Below, piece after piece: positions 14,637-22,498 of a DNA stretch of 64,000 nt (positions are counted from its first letter, which is position 1; each line of letters starts with the position of its first letter). The notes under the pieces are model-generated. The model made no database searches and was not told where the DNA came from. It saw only the letters and a program-made list of their open reading frames with translations. Origin of the DNA: Phormidium tenue FACHB-886 (lineage in GTDB: Bacteria; Cyanobacteriota; Cyanobacteriia; Elainellales; Elainellaceae). The stretch is from contig NZ_JACXWX010000028.1 in the NCBI RefSeq assembly GCF_014764505.1, positions 1 through 64,000 of the forward strand, read 5' to 3'. The translations under genes were made by a program, and so were the position numbers.

Positions 14637-17183
14637 TTAGCCTTTCAGCAGCCAGGCTGTAGAAGATTGAGTCAGCTCAGTTGCCGTAATACCAATCAAA
14701 ATCGCTAGCTTCTGCTGATCGAACTCAATACGAGTATTGCTGCCCTCTTGAACGATCGTTAGCTGACTGGGCAGCAATCCCTCCGCTAGCTGAATCCGAT
14801 CGATTCCTGCCTGAAAATCACTAATCACATCAACCCCTGCATCAGTCTTCAGGACAAAGCGATCGCTGCCCGTGCTGCCCACCAGCGTATCGTCGCCTGC
14901 ACCGCCCACCAGCGTATCGTCGCCTGCACCGCCCACCAGCGTATCGTCGCCTGCGCCGCCCAAAAGCACATCATTTCCCGCTTCACCCCGCAAGTGATCA
15001 TTGCCGCTCAAGCCGCTCAGCGTGTCGTTGCCGCCTTGCCCGTGGATCTGGTCGTCTGCCGCGTCAAAGCCTTGTGTATGGTTATCCAGCGCATTCAGGT
15101 AGGTGATCGCGTTGGGTCGGAGGACGATCGCCAAGTCTTGATCGGCATCGATCACATCAAAGCTATCCACCGTTGCGCTCTGTCCCTCAAACAAAATATT
15201 GCCGGTTGTGATCGATGCCCAAGTAGCAGTCGTTAAATTATCCAGGTTTTCTAGCACAAAGTCTTTTAGCGTCACCTGCAGGCTGGGCGCAGTCTCAAAC
15301 GTGATAACCAAATTGCTGCCCATTTGCGTCAGGTTCATCTGTTCTGGCAGCAGTCCTGCACCCTCAAACTTCAAAATATCCACTCCTGCCATTACGGCAT
15401 CTGAAGGCACAACACCTTTGCCAACGCCTCCAAAATTAGCAATTGTGATTTGCTCACTCTGGGCATTTATCACTAGAGTTTGGTTGCCTGCGGAGCCAAT
15501 AACTACAGATATTCCAGCCGAGTTGTTTTCAGATGGGCGGTCAACAGATAAATGAACAGGTAGATTGTTAGGTGCTGATGGGTTAGAAGTTAAGCTACCA
15601 GTTAATGAATTAGATGAAGAATCAGGCGAGATATCAAACGGGATATCAAATGGGCTAAGAGATGGCTTGCTTGGATTAACTGAATCATCTACTGCAGAAT
15701 CGGCTGAGCTATCGGCTGGATAACCAAACGAGCCAGGAACAGCATTCTGAGGTGACACAGGCTCGGAAATCTCAGCAGGCACATTTTCCTGGGGCGTAAA
15801 AGCGATCGGTGGTTTTCTAGGTTTGGTACCTGGCTCAATCTCTAGTTCGGTTTCTGGCTTGGTTTCTGGCTCAATCTCTAGCTCGGTTTCTGGCGCAGTT
15901 TCTGGCGTTGAACCTGACTGCTCCTCTCTCGCACCTTGCCCATCAGCGTGAGGCAGTGGAGTGCCAACCGAGTCAAAGACTATAGGCTGCGGTAGTGTAT
16001 TACCCCTCACGCTAACTGGCGCTTGAGAAGTAGCTAAAGCGATCGCCGCCTGCACAAACGCCTTTGGGATTTGTAGGGGCTGTTTGCGTTCTGAAGCTGT
16101 GCTGGTTCTGTCTTCGTTCAGCAGGACAGGCTGATTTGTTCCTGCTGCTAATCCAGAAGATTGACGCGCTAGTCGGGGTGAAAGATTAGTATATCCGGCA
16201 GCATTCCCGTCATCAGCCGATTCGTCTGCCGGAGTAGAGGGTTGTTCGCCAGTGAAACTCTGTCCCAATGCGTTAACTGAACCAATTTCGAGCAATAGCT
16301 GCCGATCAAGATATCCGAAAGGCTGCCCTGAGCGATTGCCTTCCTGAGCTGATGGCAGGATGTTGCTCAATAGATTATTCAATGCCTCCGGAGGATCAGT
16401 GACGATCCGATCAGAGTTAGCCGGAGAATCAGCCCACTCAGAAGTGTGGATCGCCTTGAGCAGAAAATAACCTAGCAGTGTCCCAATTTGGAGCAGGTTC
16501 CAGTCGTAGCTGTCAGTTAGAGGTGAGCGCGAAGGGCGAATAGCGGGGATGCGATCGGGCACATCCAGCGCTGGCGAGTCCGTTGAAGCACTGGCTGGCG
16601 CGGTTGGAGTTTCCGTCAGCGCCGGGGCGCCCGCACCCTCGTCGATAGCACTGCCCAACAGATCGCCAACCGGCTGAAGCGTCGTTGTCAGGAAATGGCG
16701 CAGATCGTCAACCGACCAAACCTGCGGACGGGGCGCATTGCTTGCTGTGGAAATACCCGATGGCAACTGTAGAAGCACCCAGATGTGTGAAACGATTGCG
16801 TAAATCTGGTGCTGGCAAGCATAGTGCAATTCGGTAATTTCAATGGCTTGCTCAGATTCTGGCAATCTTTGATCCAACGTCTCTGGGTCGATCGCATCTG
16901 CATCTAAATAACGGGCAGTGTTTGGCAGAACCTCGATCCCTTTTGCGTCAATTTCTTGCTCAAATTGCGAGACGGCTTCCTGTCCATATGTGGCGGCAAG
17001 TGCCTCCCGAATATAATTCAACGCAAACTCTGTAATCACCCAACGGATTTGGGGATAGCGATCGATCTCCTGCCAAAGCCACTGCGAGTCCTCAACCCAG
17101 CCCATGTTCATGCGACCTGCGTTCCGTTCGAGGCGCAGATAGTGCAGGATATATTGCGTGATTAGAATTGCTAAGTCATTCAC
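14637..17183 (-). CDS. large RTX (hemolysin-type calcium-binding) protein
   Basis: The 848-residue protein has three parts. Residues 1-150 are a helical region with no recognised domain (LAILITQYILHYLRLERNAG...). A long low-complexity middle follows, rich in Pro, Ser, Glu and Thr with a repeated ETKPETELEIEP block. The C-terminus (about 690-848) has nonapeptide GGxGxDxLx repeats (GGNDTLSGLSGND..., then several GGAGDDTLV copies) and an RTX tail (DRFVLKTDAGVDVISDF). RTX repeats bind calcium and fold outside the cell; such proteins usually leave by type I secretion. No secretion genes are in the window. At DNA level three near-identical 27-bp units (14881-14961) encode part of the repeats. Confidence 0.85.
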   Translation of the reverse strand: MNDLAILITQYILHYLRLERNAGRMNMGWVEDSQWLWQEIDRYPQIRWVITEFALNYIREALAATYGQEAVSQFEQEIDAKGIEVLPNTARYLDADAIDPETLDQRLPESEQAIEITELHYACQHQIYAIVSHIWVLLQLPSGISTASNAPRPQVWSVDDLRHFLTTTLQPVGDLLGSAIDEGAGAPALTETPTAPASASTDSPALDVPDRIPAIRPSRSPLTDSYDWNLLQIGTLLGYFLLKAIHTSEWADSPANSDRIVTDPPEALNNLLSNILPSAQEGNRSGQPFGYLDRQLLLEIGSVNALGQSFTGEQPSTPADESADDGNAAGYTNLSPRLARQSSGLAAGTNQPVLLNEDRTSTASERKQPLQIPKAFVQAAIALATSQAPVSVRGNTLPQPIVFDSVGTPLPHADGQGAREEQSGSTPETAPETELEIEPETKPETELEIEPGTKPRKPPIAFTPQENVPAEISEPVSPQNAVPGSFGYPADSSADSAVDDSVNPSKPSLSPFDIPFDISPDSSSNSLTGSLTSNPSAPNNLPVHLSVDRPSENNSAGISVVIGSAGNQTLVINAQSEQITIANFGGVGKGVVPSDAVMAGVDILKFEGAGLLPEQMNLTQMGSNLVITFETAPSLQVTLKDFVLENLDNLTTATWASITTGNILFEGQSATVDSFDVIDADQDLAIVLRPNAITYLNALDNHTQGFDAADDQIHGQGGNDTLSGLSGNDHLRGEAGNDVLLGGAGDDTLVGGAGDDTLVGGAGDDTLVGSTGSDRFVLKTDAGVDVISDFQAGIDRIQLAEGLLPSQLTIVQEGSNTRIEFDQQKLAILIGITATELTQSSTAWLLKG
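14881..14961 (-). repeat. 27-bp intragenic tandem repeat in the RTX gene
   Basis: Three head-to-tail 27-base units, identical except for one base in the last copy, encode GGAGDDTLV nonapeptides. Their near-identity at DNA level indicates recent duplication and potential for copy-number change. Confidence 0.8.
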
Positions 17184-17384
17184 AACTCACTCCACACTGC
17201 CGCATTCGGAATGATGTCGATCTTGCAATCGCCCGTAGGGGGGTGGTTAGACGAGGGAACCAATGCAAGACGCTGCTTGCCGCCTATCCTCCACCATCTC
17301 CACCCCATCAAAAATGACGCCATCTTGATTACGAGTGATTGCTTAGAATGACTTAATCCAAAATTGGGTAGAGGCACATAGAAA

Positions 17385-18239
17385 TTAACGGTTTCTGGGA
17401 GTTTTTGAGATCATTTCTGAGTTGAACAACTGATCGTTTGCCCGCTCAGTTTCATACCCGGTCAGATCGGCTTCAGGATGTACTGATTTTGAACTGGGAA
17501 CCACTGATTTAAGAGATTGTGCCCGATGAGACGGGTCTAGATCAATAGCGTTCTCCCTGCTGTTTTCTCTAGCATTCTCTCTGGCGTTCTCTCGAATGCT
17601 CTCCCTGGGGTCTCTATTTCTAGAAAGCTCAGCTCCAAAAGACGGGCTTGGCTCAGCCAGAGTTGCCAAGGATTCAATCTCTCTAATGACCCAGAACACT
17701 TCTTGGGGGTCTTCGCCCTTGAGAAATGGCTTGACTTCACTCAGCCCAATCAACAGCTTCTCCAAGGCATCTACAACCCGCGCCATCGCCCGTGGCGCTT
17801 TGCTTGCCAAATAAGGGCTGACCTGCATCACCAAAGCAGCGATCGTGCCCCGATCGTCTAGCAGACGTTGCACAGAATTAGAGAGCGGTGTTGCTTCTGC
17901 CTGCCGTTTCAGGCTGCGTTTGGCAGCTTCGCCCAATACTTCCTCCATCCAAGCATTAATGCTTTTCTCCTCTAGCGCAGCAGCCTGATGAATAGCACGA
18001 TGGACATCGGGCGTAGTACGGAAGGGCAGCTTGCCAGAAAAGGGCTTCTCAGGATCTTTTCCGCTTCTTTGACAGAGCTGGAGATAGTTCTCCACAGCTC
18101 TGTGAAAATCTTGTTCCGCGCCTTCGACGGTTACGCCTTCAAAATGAACTGCATCGTTAATATTGAGGACTCTGCCGCGCAACCGCTTGGTTTCAGTGTC
18201 CACTTCAACTTTGGCTGTGTAGTTTTTGTAGGTAAACAT
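17385..18239 (-). CDS. HicB-family antitoxin-like protein with long C-terminal extension
   Basis: Residues 1-110 form a HicB-type protein: a partial RNase H-like domain (YTAKVEVDTETKRLRGRVLNINDAVHFEGVTVEGAEQDFHRAVENYLQLC) followed by an arm-type DNA-binding region (LPFRTTPDVHRAIHQAAALEEKSINAWMEEVLGEA). Usual HicB proteins end here; this one continues for about 170 more residues with a helical segment and a low-complexity run of RENARENARENSRENA. It starts 3 bases after a 100-residue gene in the hicA position. It probably represses the pair. The role of the extension is unknown. Confidence 0.82.
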   Translation of the reverse strand: MFTYKNYTAKVEVDTETKRLRGRVLNINDAVHFEGVTVEGAEQDFHRAVENYLQLCQRSGKDPEKPFSGKLPFRTTPDVHRAIHQAAALEEKSINAWMEEVLGEAAKRSLKRQAEATPLSNSVQRLLDDRGTIAALVMQVSPYLASKAPRAMARVVDALEKLLIGLSEVKPFLKGEDPQEVFWVIREIESLATLAEPSPSFGAELSRNRDPRESIRENARENARENSRENAIDLDPSHRAQSLKSVVPSSKSVHPEADLTGYETERANDQLFNSEMISKTPRNR

Positions 18240-18242
18240 GAC

Positions 18243-18545
18243 TCACTCGTCCGGTTGGACATCGATGGTTTCTAAATAGCTGCGAATGTCTCGGATGGTT
18301 GACGAGTCGGCAAATTGGCAATCGCCCCGACGAGGAAAGATCCCGATCCGATACTCCTGCCCAAAATAGATGGCGACACAGACCCGATCGTTGGTCGGAT
18401 CAAGCACCCAGCCCTCACAAACTTTAGTGATGGCATCCAGCAGATTTAGGATCGCAGACCAAGACAGAGCGGTGGAGGGATATACATTAAAAATTTCCCG
18501 AATCGTTTGCTGATGCTTATCGCTTAGCTGATGGAAGATGCACAT
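18243..18545 (-). CDS. diverged HicA-like protein, putative toxin partner lacking the catalytic histidine
   Basis: The 100-residue protein sits in the usual hicA position, 3 bases before hicB. By eye it aligns with the longer HicA subfamily: IFNVYPSTALSWSAILNLLDAI matches the typical P-x-x-W-x-x-I-x-x-LL start, DRVCVAI the GSRV-x-V strand, and STIRDIRSYLETI the last helix. The region that normally holds the conserved histidine (HRPH) reads GIFPRRG, so RNase activity is doubtful. It may be a decayed toxin or a new partner type. The HicA relationship is my inference. Confidence 0.6.
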   Translation of the reverse strand: MCIFHQLSDKHQQTIREIFNVYPSTALSWSAILNLLDAITKVCEGWVLDPTNDRVCVAIYFGQEYRIGIFPRRGDCQFADSSTIRDIRSYLETIDVQPDE

Positions 18546-19001
18546 TCAGTGATGGCCATTGCTGAAAGTGGGTGTCTCTGCTGAGTTAACACTAAGAAAC
18601 TCTGTCACCCAACAGGCTAATCAACGAATAACTCGTAGATCAGCAAATAGGCTAGCTTAGTTTGCTCTCATAGAGATCCAGCACCCTAATCTGTCAAAAG
18701 CCAAGTGGCTACAGAAAAGTTTTCCATATCCTACCTTGATTTCTCGCTGCAACCTATAAAGGCTCTACAAAGTTCTCTCAGGTACAGCTTCTACCAAACA
18801 GCAGAAGGGGCAAATCAATTCTCTTACACAGTGTGCGATTTATCACATACACCCACAGTCAGTGCGCCTGTGGCAAAATCGACTACTTTAGAGTGATATC
18901 TCTTTTGATATCAGATTTACAAAATATGGTATCAGAGTATTATTTAAATTGATGTCATCATCACTTAAACTATAGGCAACACTACTGGATGGGGTGAAGC
19001 G
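18546..19001. other. gene-free stretch between the HicA-like and NfeD-like genes
   Basis: No convincing gene was found. A short open frame at about 18705-18896 has no recognisable domain and atypical composition. Near 18895 the site GATATC occurs twice within 20 bases. The stretch probably holds promoters for the two divergent genes. Confidence 0.4.
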
Positions 19002-19313
19002 ATGTACACGTCCAAAGCTCCTAAAACTATCAAATTGTTCGCAACTGCTGGATTGGGCGAGGTCTACCAGACGTTCGTTGAGGGGTACGGCAGAATTAAG
19101 TTCCATGGCTCTTTTTGGCGAGCGCAACTCCACCAGCTAGAGAGCTTACCGGGCACTGGGCAATCTTATCCACGCGGACTTACCCCTGGTGAGCTGGTGG
19201 TGGTGGTTGGTCGGGTTGGGTTGACGTTGCTGGTGCAGCCCTATGACTCCACGCCAGTCTCCATTTCGCAACCCGATGCGCTCGGCTCTTCCCTTAGTTC
19301 GGCAATCGATTAG
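19002..19313 (+). CDS. stand-alone NfeD-like OB-fold protein
   Basis: The 103-residue protein matches the C-terminal OB-fold domain of NfeD proteins, which elsewhere follow membrane segments and partner with stomatin-like proteins: GRIKFHGSFWRAQ, then LTPGELVVVVGRVGLTLLVQP. No membrane segment is present and no stomatin gene is nearby. The ATG is preceded by GGGGTGA. It may be a soluble adaptor; function unknown. Confidence 0.68.
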   Translation: MYTSKAPKTIKLFATAGLGEVYQTFVEGYGRIKFHGSFWRAQLHQLESLPGTGQSYPRGLTPGELVVVVGRVGLTLLVQPYDSTPVSISQPDALGSSLSSAID

Positions 19314-19432
19314 CCTTAAATCTCTTTGCTAACCCCTCCGCAAAAGCTTCGTAGGGCATTTTACAGAAGTCTAGCTAGATGCCCTGATTGATCGCCGCTA
19401 TTTGTGGTTTCTACGCTTACGGTTCCTAAAAA

Positions 19433-19467
19433 ATAATCGAGGTGCGACTTGATCGCACCTCGATTAT
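19433..19467. terminator. perfect 15-bp hairpin after hliP
   Basis: Arms ATAATCGAGGTGCGA and its complement are separated by 5 bases. It lies 46 bases beyond the hliP stop on the minus strand and about 120 bases beyond the NfeD-like gene on the plus strand, so it can terminate in both directions. Confidence 0.7.
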
Positions 19468-19513
19468 GCACAATGCCGCAACTAGAGCTAGAAATAGGCT
19501 GCTAATTAGGTTT

Positions 19514-19696
19514 CTAATGCAGACCTAGCCAAGCCAACAGACCCTGCCCTGTAAAATATTCAATTGCCAGCGTAGCCACAAAGCCTATCATGGCAGCACG
19601 ACCATTAAGACGCTCAGCGTAGGCGTTGAACCCAAACTTGGGTTCACTAAAAGTGACACTAGGGACAACAGACGGTTTGATCAGAGGTTCAGTCAT
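19514..19696 (-). CDS. high-light-inducible protein (one-helix Cab-like)
   Basis: This 60-residue thylakoid membrane protein has one chlorophyll-binding helix with the Cab motif ERLNGRAAMIGF followed by VATLAIEYFTGQGLLAWLG. Such proteins dimerise, bind chlorophyll and carotenoid, and protect newly made chlorophyll proteins under high light. The N-terminal 25 residues are soluble. It is monocistronic with a strong hairpin terminator. Light-stress induction is expected from the family; no specific promoter element was identified. Confidence 0.92.
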   Translation of the reverse strand: MTEPLIKPSVVPSVTFSEPKFGFNAYAERLNGRAAMIGFVATLAIEYFTGQGLLAWLGLH

Positions 19697-19744
19697 GGAG
19701 CCGTTTCAGCCGTAATAACGTATGTCTTTAGTAGTTTACACACT

Positions 19745-20233
19745 ATGTATCAACTGCAAATTTTACAGGACACGATCCTCAAGCAATCGACAAACCAAGC
19801 CCTTCAGCTCACTGATCGTCAGAAGTGTCCGATTTTACAACATGCGGTACTATCCCTTTCCTCTTATGCCCTGCAAGCGAAACATATTAAGTTTTCTTTA
19901 GGGAAAGATTCTGCCCACGATCAGATGAATCTTGCCGGAAGAAACACCTGGTTTGCCCTACTTGCTCATGCCGGCTTGCTAAAAGACAGCGTGGCGATCG
20001 CCCCTTTCGTCTCTCCCTCCACTTCGCAGCCAGGGACAAACAATCACTTACTCATGAGCCGCAGTGAAGCCTGCGATCAGAAGAAATCCAATGCCCGAGC
20101 GATTGCCCCAACCGCCAGAAGGAGACCAACAGCTGCAGCCGTGGCAAGTGGGGTGCCTATGGGTTCGCCCTGGTGCTGGCATTCCTGTTGCTCTTGTTCT
20201 CGTTTAAGCGCAGTGATGAGGGTGGGAGCCTAA
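19745..20233 (+). CDS. hypothetical protein with possible SH3-like N-terminal domain
   Basis: The first 80 or so residues (LQDTILKQSTNQALQL..., ending GRNTWFALLAHAGLLKD) resemble the beta-rich SH3-like domain seen repeatedly in cyanobacterial peptidoglycan-associated proteins, where a GRNTWY-type motif recurs. The last 60 residues are basic and Cys/Ser-rich and do not look like a folded protein. A different frame over the same DNA reads a hydrophobic membrane segment, so the 3' part may not be coded in this frame. It starts 48 bases from the divergent hliP. Function unknown. Confidence 0.45.
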   Translation: MYQLQILQDTILKQSTNQALQLTDRQKCPILQHAVLSLSSYALQAKHIKFSLGKDSAHDQMNLAGRNTWFALLAHAGLLKDSVAIAPFVSPSTSQPGTNNHLLMSRSEACDQKKSNARAIAPTARRRPTAAAVASGVPMGSPWCWHSCCSCSRLSAVMRVGA

Positions 20234-20253
20234 GAACGATCCGCCGCTCCTGA
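20091..20253 (+). pseudogene. possible frameshifted small membrane protein overlapping the preceding frame
   Basis: An ATG at 20091 reads MPERLPQPPEGDQQLQPWQ. If one base is skipped near 20147, the frame continues as WGAYGFALVLAFLLLLFSF plus a basic tail to a stop at 20251. A proline-rich head, one hydrophobic helix and a charged tail is a plausible small membrane protein. It could be a pseudogene, a sequencing error or chance. Confidence 0.25.
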
Positions 20254-20407
20254 TGTAGGCGGTACTAATGCCGACGATCGGATTATGTCTTAGCGTCCAG
20301 ATTGATGCAGAGCCAGTTGGGTGAATGATTGGCAAATAGAAAAGCGACAGGCTGTCGGATTTCTCAGCGTGGCATCTAGGCAGACTGAGTACAGGGAAAT
20401 CCCTTTG

Positions 20408-20468
20408 AGCGGCGATCGTTTCAGGGCGATAGCGGTGGTCTGGTAGGCGATCGCCGCTTTTTGTTTTT
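20408..20468 (+). terminator. hairpin with T-rich tail
   Basis: Arms AGCGGCGATCG (20408-20418) and CGATCGCCGCT (20448-20458) flank a 29-base loop and are followed by TTTTGTTTTTG, as in an intrinsic terminator reading rightward. It could end transcription of the gene at 19745. The arms contain the HIP1-like octamer. Confidence 0.5.
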
Positions 20469-20528
20469 GTGTGGACAGTTGATGTTCCACACTTAAAAGA
20501 TTAAATGTCAAGTTAGATTATTGTGACA

Positions 20529-20574
20529 GTCAACATCAACAGAGACACAGATTGTAGTTTCTGTTGATGTTGAC
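20529..20574. promoter_or_regulatory. perfect 15-bp inverted repeat upstream of the Uma2 remnant
   Basis: GTCAACATCAACAGA (20529-20543) and its exact complement (20560-20574) are separated by 16 bases and lie about 50 bases before the Uma2 start. It may be an operator or a 5' hairpin in the mRNA. Confidence 0.45.
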
Positions 20575-20621
20575 CAAGACGCAATATACGGCTCTCTGTA
20601 CCTTTTAGCAGAGGTTAAATT

Positions 20622-21184
20622 ATGACTCTCGTCACCGTAAAATGGTCGATCGAAGGCTATCACCAGATGATCGAAGCTGGCATTCTGCGCGATCGCCACG
20701 TCAAACTGCTGAACGGGGAGATCGTTGAAATGCCACCAGAAGGGGAGCCACACGCTTATTACAACACAGATGTCCGAGATTACCTGATTAGTTTGTTAGG
20801 CAATCGTGCTTTGATTCGAGATACAAAACTAATTACAATCCCTAGTAGCAATTCTGAGCCGGAGCCAAACCTGGCAATTGCGCAGTCGTTGGATCGCGAA
20901 TATCTGCGGCGTCACCCTGACCCAGAAAACATTCTTTGGTTGATTGAGTTCTCCAACTCCAGTTTCAAAAAGAACTTAAACCCAAAAGCTAGAATCTATG
21001 GTGCTGCTGGCATTGCTGAATACTGGTTGATCTGAAAGTACTCGAACTAATTGTGATGCGCGATCCAGTTGAGGGTCAATATCAGCAGCAGTTCACCCTG
21101 AAAGAACGCGCGATCGAACCGCTGGGATTCGCAGGTGTAGCGGTGGAGGTCAATCGATTACTGCGCTTTAAATATACGATTTAG
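20622..21184 (+). pseudogene. frameshifted Uma2-family (DUF820) gene
   Basis: The first 138 residues are a typical Uma2 protein (GHIL-type start, KLLNGEIVEMPPEGEPHAYYN, PEPNLAIA, ENILWLIEFSNSS, YGAAGIAEYWLI) and then hit TGA at 21033-21035. The rest of the domain is readable in another frame right after the stop (LKVLELIVMRDPVEGQYQQQ...VNRLLRF) to 21184. Homologues read YWLIDLK here, so a GATCGATC tract probably lost one 4-base unit. The acidic first-site position reads EPNLAIA instead of the usual xPDxAV, a second sign of decay. The intact length would be about 188 residues. Confidence 0.7.
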
Positions 21185-21403
21185 AACCTACTCCGATGGC
21201 TTACCTATTTCACCTAGATTCCAGCCCCCGATCGTTGTTCTACAAAACCTACAATGAGAGCCGAGAGAGCTTCTCTGAATCGTGTTTCAAAGCAATGGTG
21301 GTTCCAATCATTTCTGGATCAATTGCCGAACTTGTTTCAACAAGAACGAAATACTTTCTGGAATGAGCGAATTGCCGTAACTCCCTACCTAGTGACCTTA
21401 ATA

Positions 21404-22099
21404 ATGATGAATTTGAAAACAGCACTAATTGTGGGTGCAGGTGACGGACTTAGTGCATCTTTAGCCCGTCTTTTTGCCACCAATGGTATGAAAGTTGGGT
21501 TGGCTGCCCGAAAGCCCGAAAAGTTGAAAACTCTTTGCGAGGAAACTGGAGCACAAGCCTTTCAATGTGATGCTTCCGAACATGATGCGGTTCTGCAACT
21601 GTTTGATGCAGTGGATGAGCGTTTGGGGTCTCCTGACGTGGTGGTTTATAACCCCAGCTACCGAACTCGTGGAGCGATCGTCGATCTAGATCCTGCTGAG
21701 GTAGCAAAGGCACTAATGGTAACGGCTTATGGTGGGTTCCTCGTCGGACAAGAGGCGGCAAAGCGAATGTTGGCGAAAGGGCAAGGAGCTATTTTATTCA
21801 CCGGTGCCTCTGCCAGCATCAAAGGCTATGCTCAATCCGCTCCATTTGCAATGGGAAAATTTGCTCTGCGAGGATTGGCACAAAGTATGGCGCGAGAGTT
21901 AGCACCCAAAAATATCCACGTTGCTCACTTTGTGATTGATGGAGCAATTTTGCCATCTGAACAACAACAACCGATCGACAACCCTGATAGCTTTCTCGAA
22001 CCTGATGCGATCGCTCAAAGCTACTTACAAGTGCTACAACAACATCGCAGCGCCTGGACATGGGAAGTTGAATTACGACCCTGGGTAGAACGGTTTTGA
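21404..22099 (+). CDS. short-chain dehydrogenase/reductase family protein
   Basis: The 231-residue protein has a Rossmann fold with the nucleotide loop VGAGDGLSASLARLFA and the SDR strand ILFTGASASIKG. The position of the catalytic tyrosine in Y-x-x-x-K is phenylalanine (PFAMGK), as in a subgroup of SDR-like proteins, so classical dehydrogenase chemistry is doubtful. The start at ATG 21404 (with 21407 next to it) is chosen because the nucleotide loop begins there; the frame is open for 50 upstream codons with no domain. The gene stands alone. Confidence 0.83.
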   Translation: MMNLKTALIVGAGDGLSASLARLFATNGMKVGLAARKPEKLKTLCEETGAQAFQCDASEHDAVLQLFDAVDERLGSPDVVVYNPSYRTRGAIVDLDPAEVAKALMVTAYGGFLVGQEAAKRMLAKGQGAILFTGASASIKGYAQSAPFAMGKFALRGLAQSMARELAPKNIHVAHFVIDGAILPSEQQQPIDNPDSFLEPDAIAQSYLQVLQQHRSAWTWEVELRPWVERF

Positions 22100-22160
22100 G
22101 AACCCTCATGACAGCTTTTTTTTCTTTATCAAATACGGTGTGTTTTATCTTTGCCGATGT

Positions 22161-22301
22161 GTGTTTAATCTCAGGTGGCAAAACTCGTTCGTATCCGCCT
22201 CAGCCATCGGTTTGATTGCATTGATTGCACTGAGGCTTTTCAACGATCATCCCCAACCACCTTCCGTAACCTCGAAATCTGACCCAAGCTATCCCTACTA
22301 A
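22161..22301 (+). CDS. possible small membrane protein
   Basis: A 46-codon frame from GTG 22161 reads MFNLRWQNSFVSASAIGLIA, a single hydrophobic helix, and a Pro-rich tail ending DPSYPY. There is no clear ribosome-binding site. It is the only coding-like content in the 22100-22498 spacer and may be chance. Confidence 0.25.
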   Translation: MFNLRWQNSFVSASAIGLIALIALRLFNDHPQPPSVTSKSDPSYPY

Positions 22302-22377
22302 ACCCTTCTCACCAACTCAAAAGCTCCTGGAATTTCTGACTCTGACCGAAATCTCCAAAAACTTAGCTGTCCCGATC

Positions 22378-22399
22378 GGGGGGCGATCGCCCCCCTTTT
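22378..22399 (+). terminator. 18-bp perfect palindrome with T tract
   Basis: GGGGGGCGATCGCCCCCC is followed directly by TTTT, resembling an intrinsic terminator for a rightward transcript (the SDR gene or the small frame after it). The core is the HIP1 octamer. Confidence 0.5.
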
Positions 22400-22498
22400 C
22401 TGAATCAAGTCATCACTTTTGCCATTGTCGAACACAGCTAAATCTCTATGACTCACTCCAATGCTGAATGACGATTGAAATGCTAGATAATCATCTAC

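Noticed and set aside
14881-14961. CRISPR-like array in the RTX gene
   Set aside because: The three units are directly adjacent with no spacers and encode in-frame RTX nonapeptides.
18705-18896. 63-codon plus-strand ORF between the HicA-like and NfeD-like genes
   Set aside because: No domain, no ribosome-binding site and composition rich in Ser/Tyr without pattern.
20054-20213. Minus-strand frame with a hydrophobic end (LLLAVGAIARALDFF) at 20.1 kb
   Set aside because: It has no start codon: a stop lies just upstream and no ATG, GTG or TTG occurs before the hydrophobic part.
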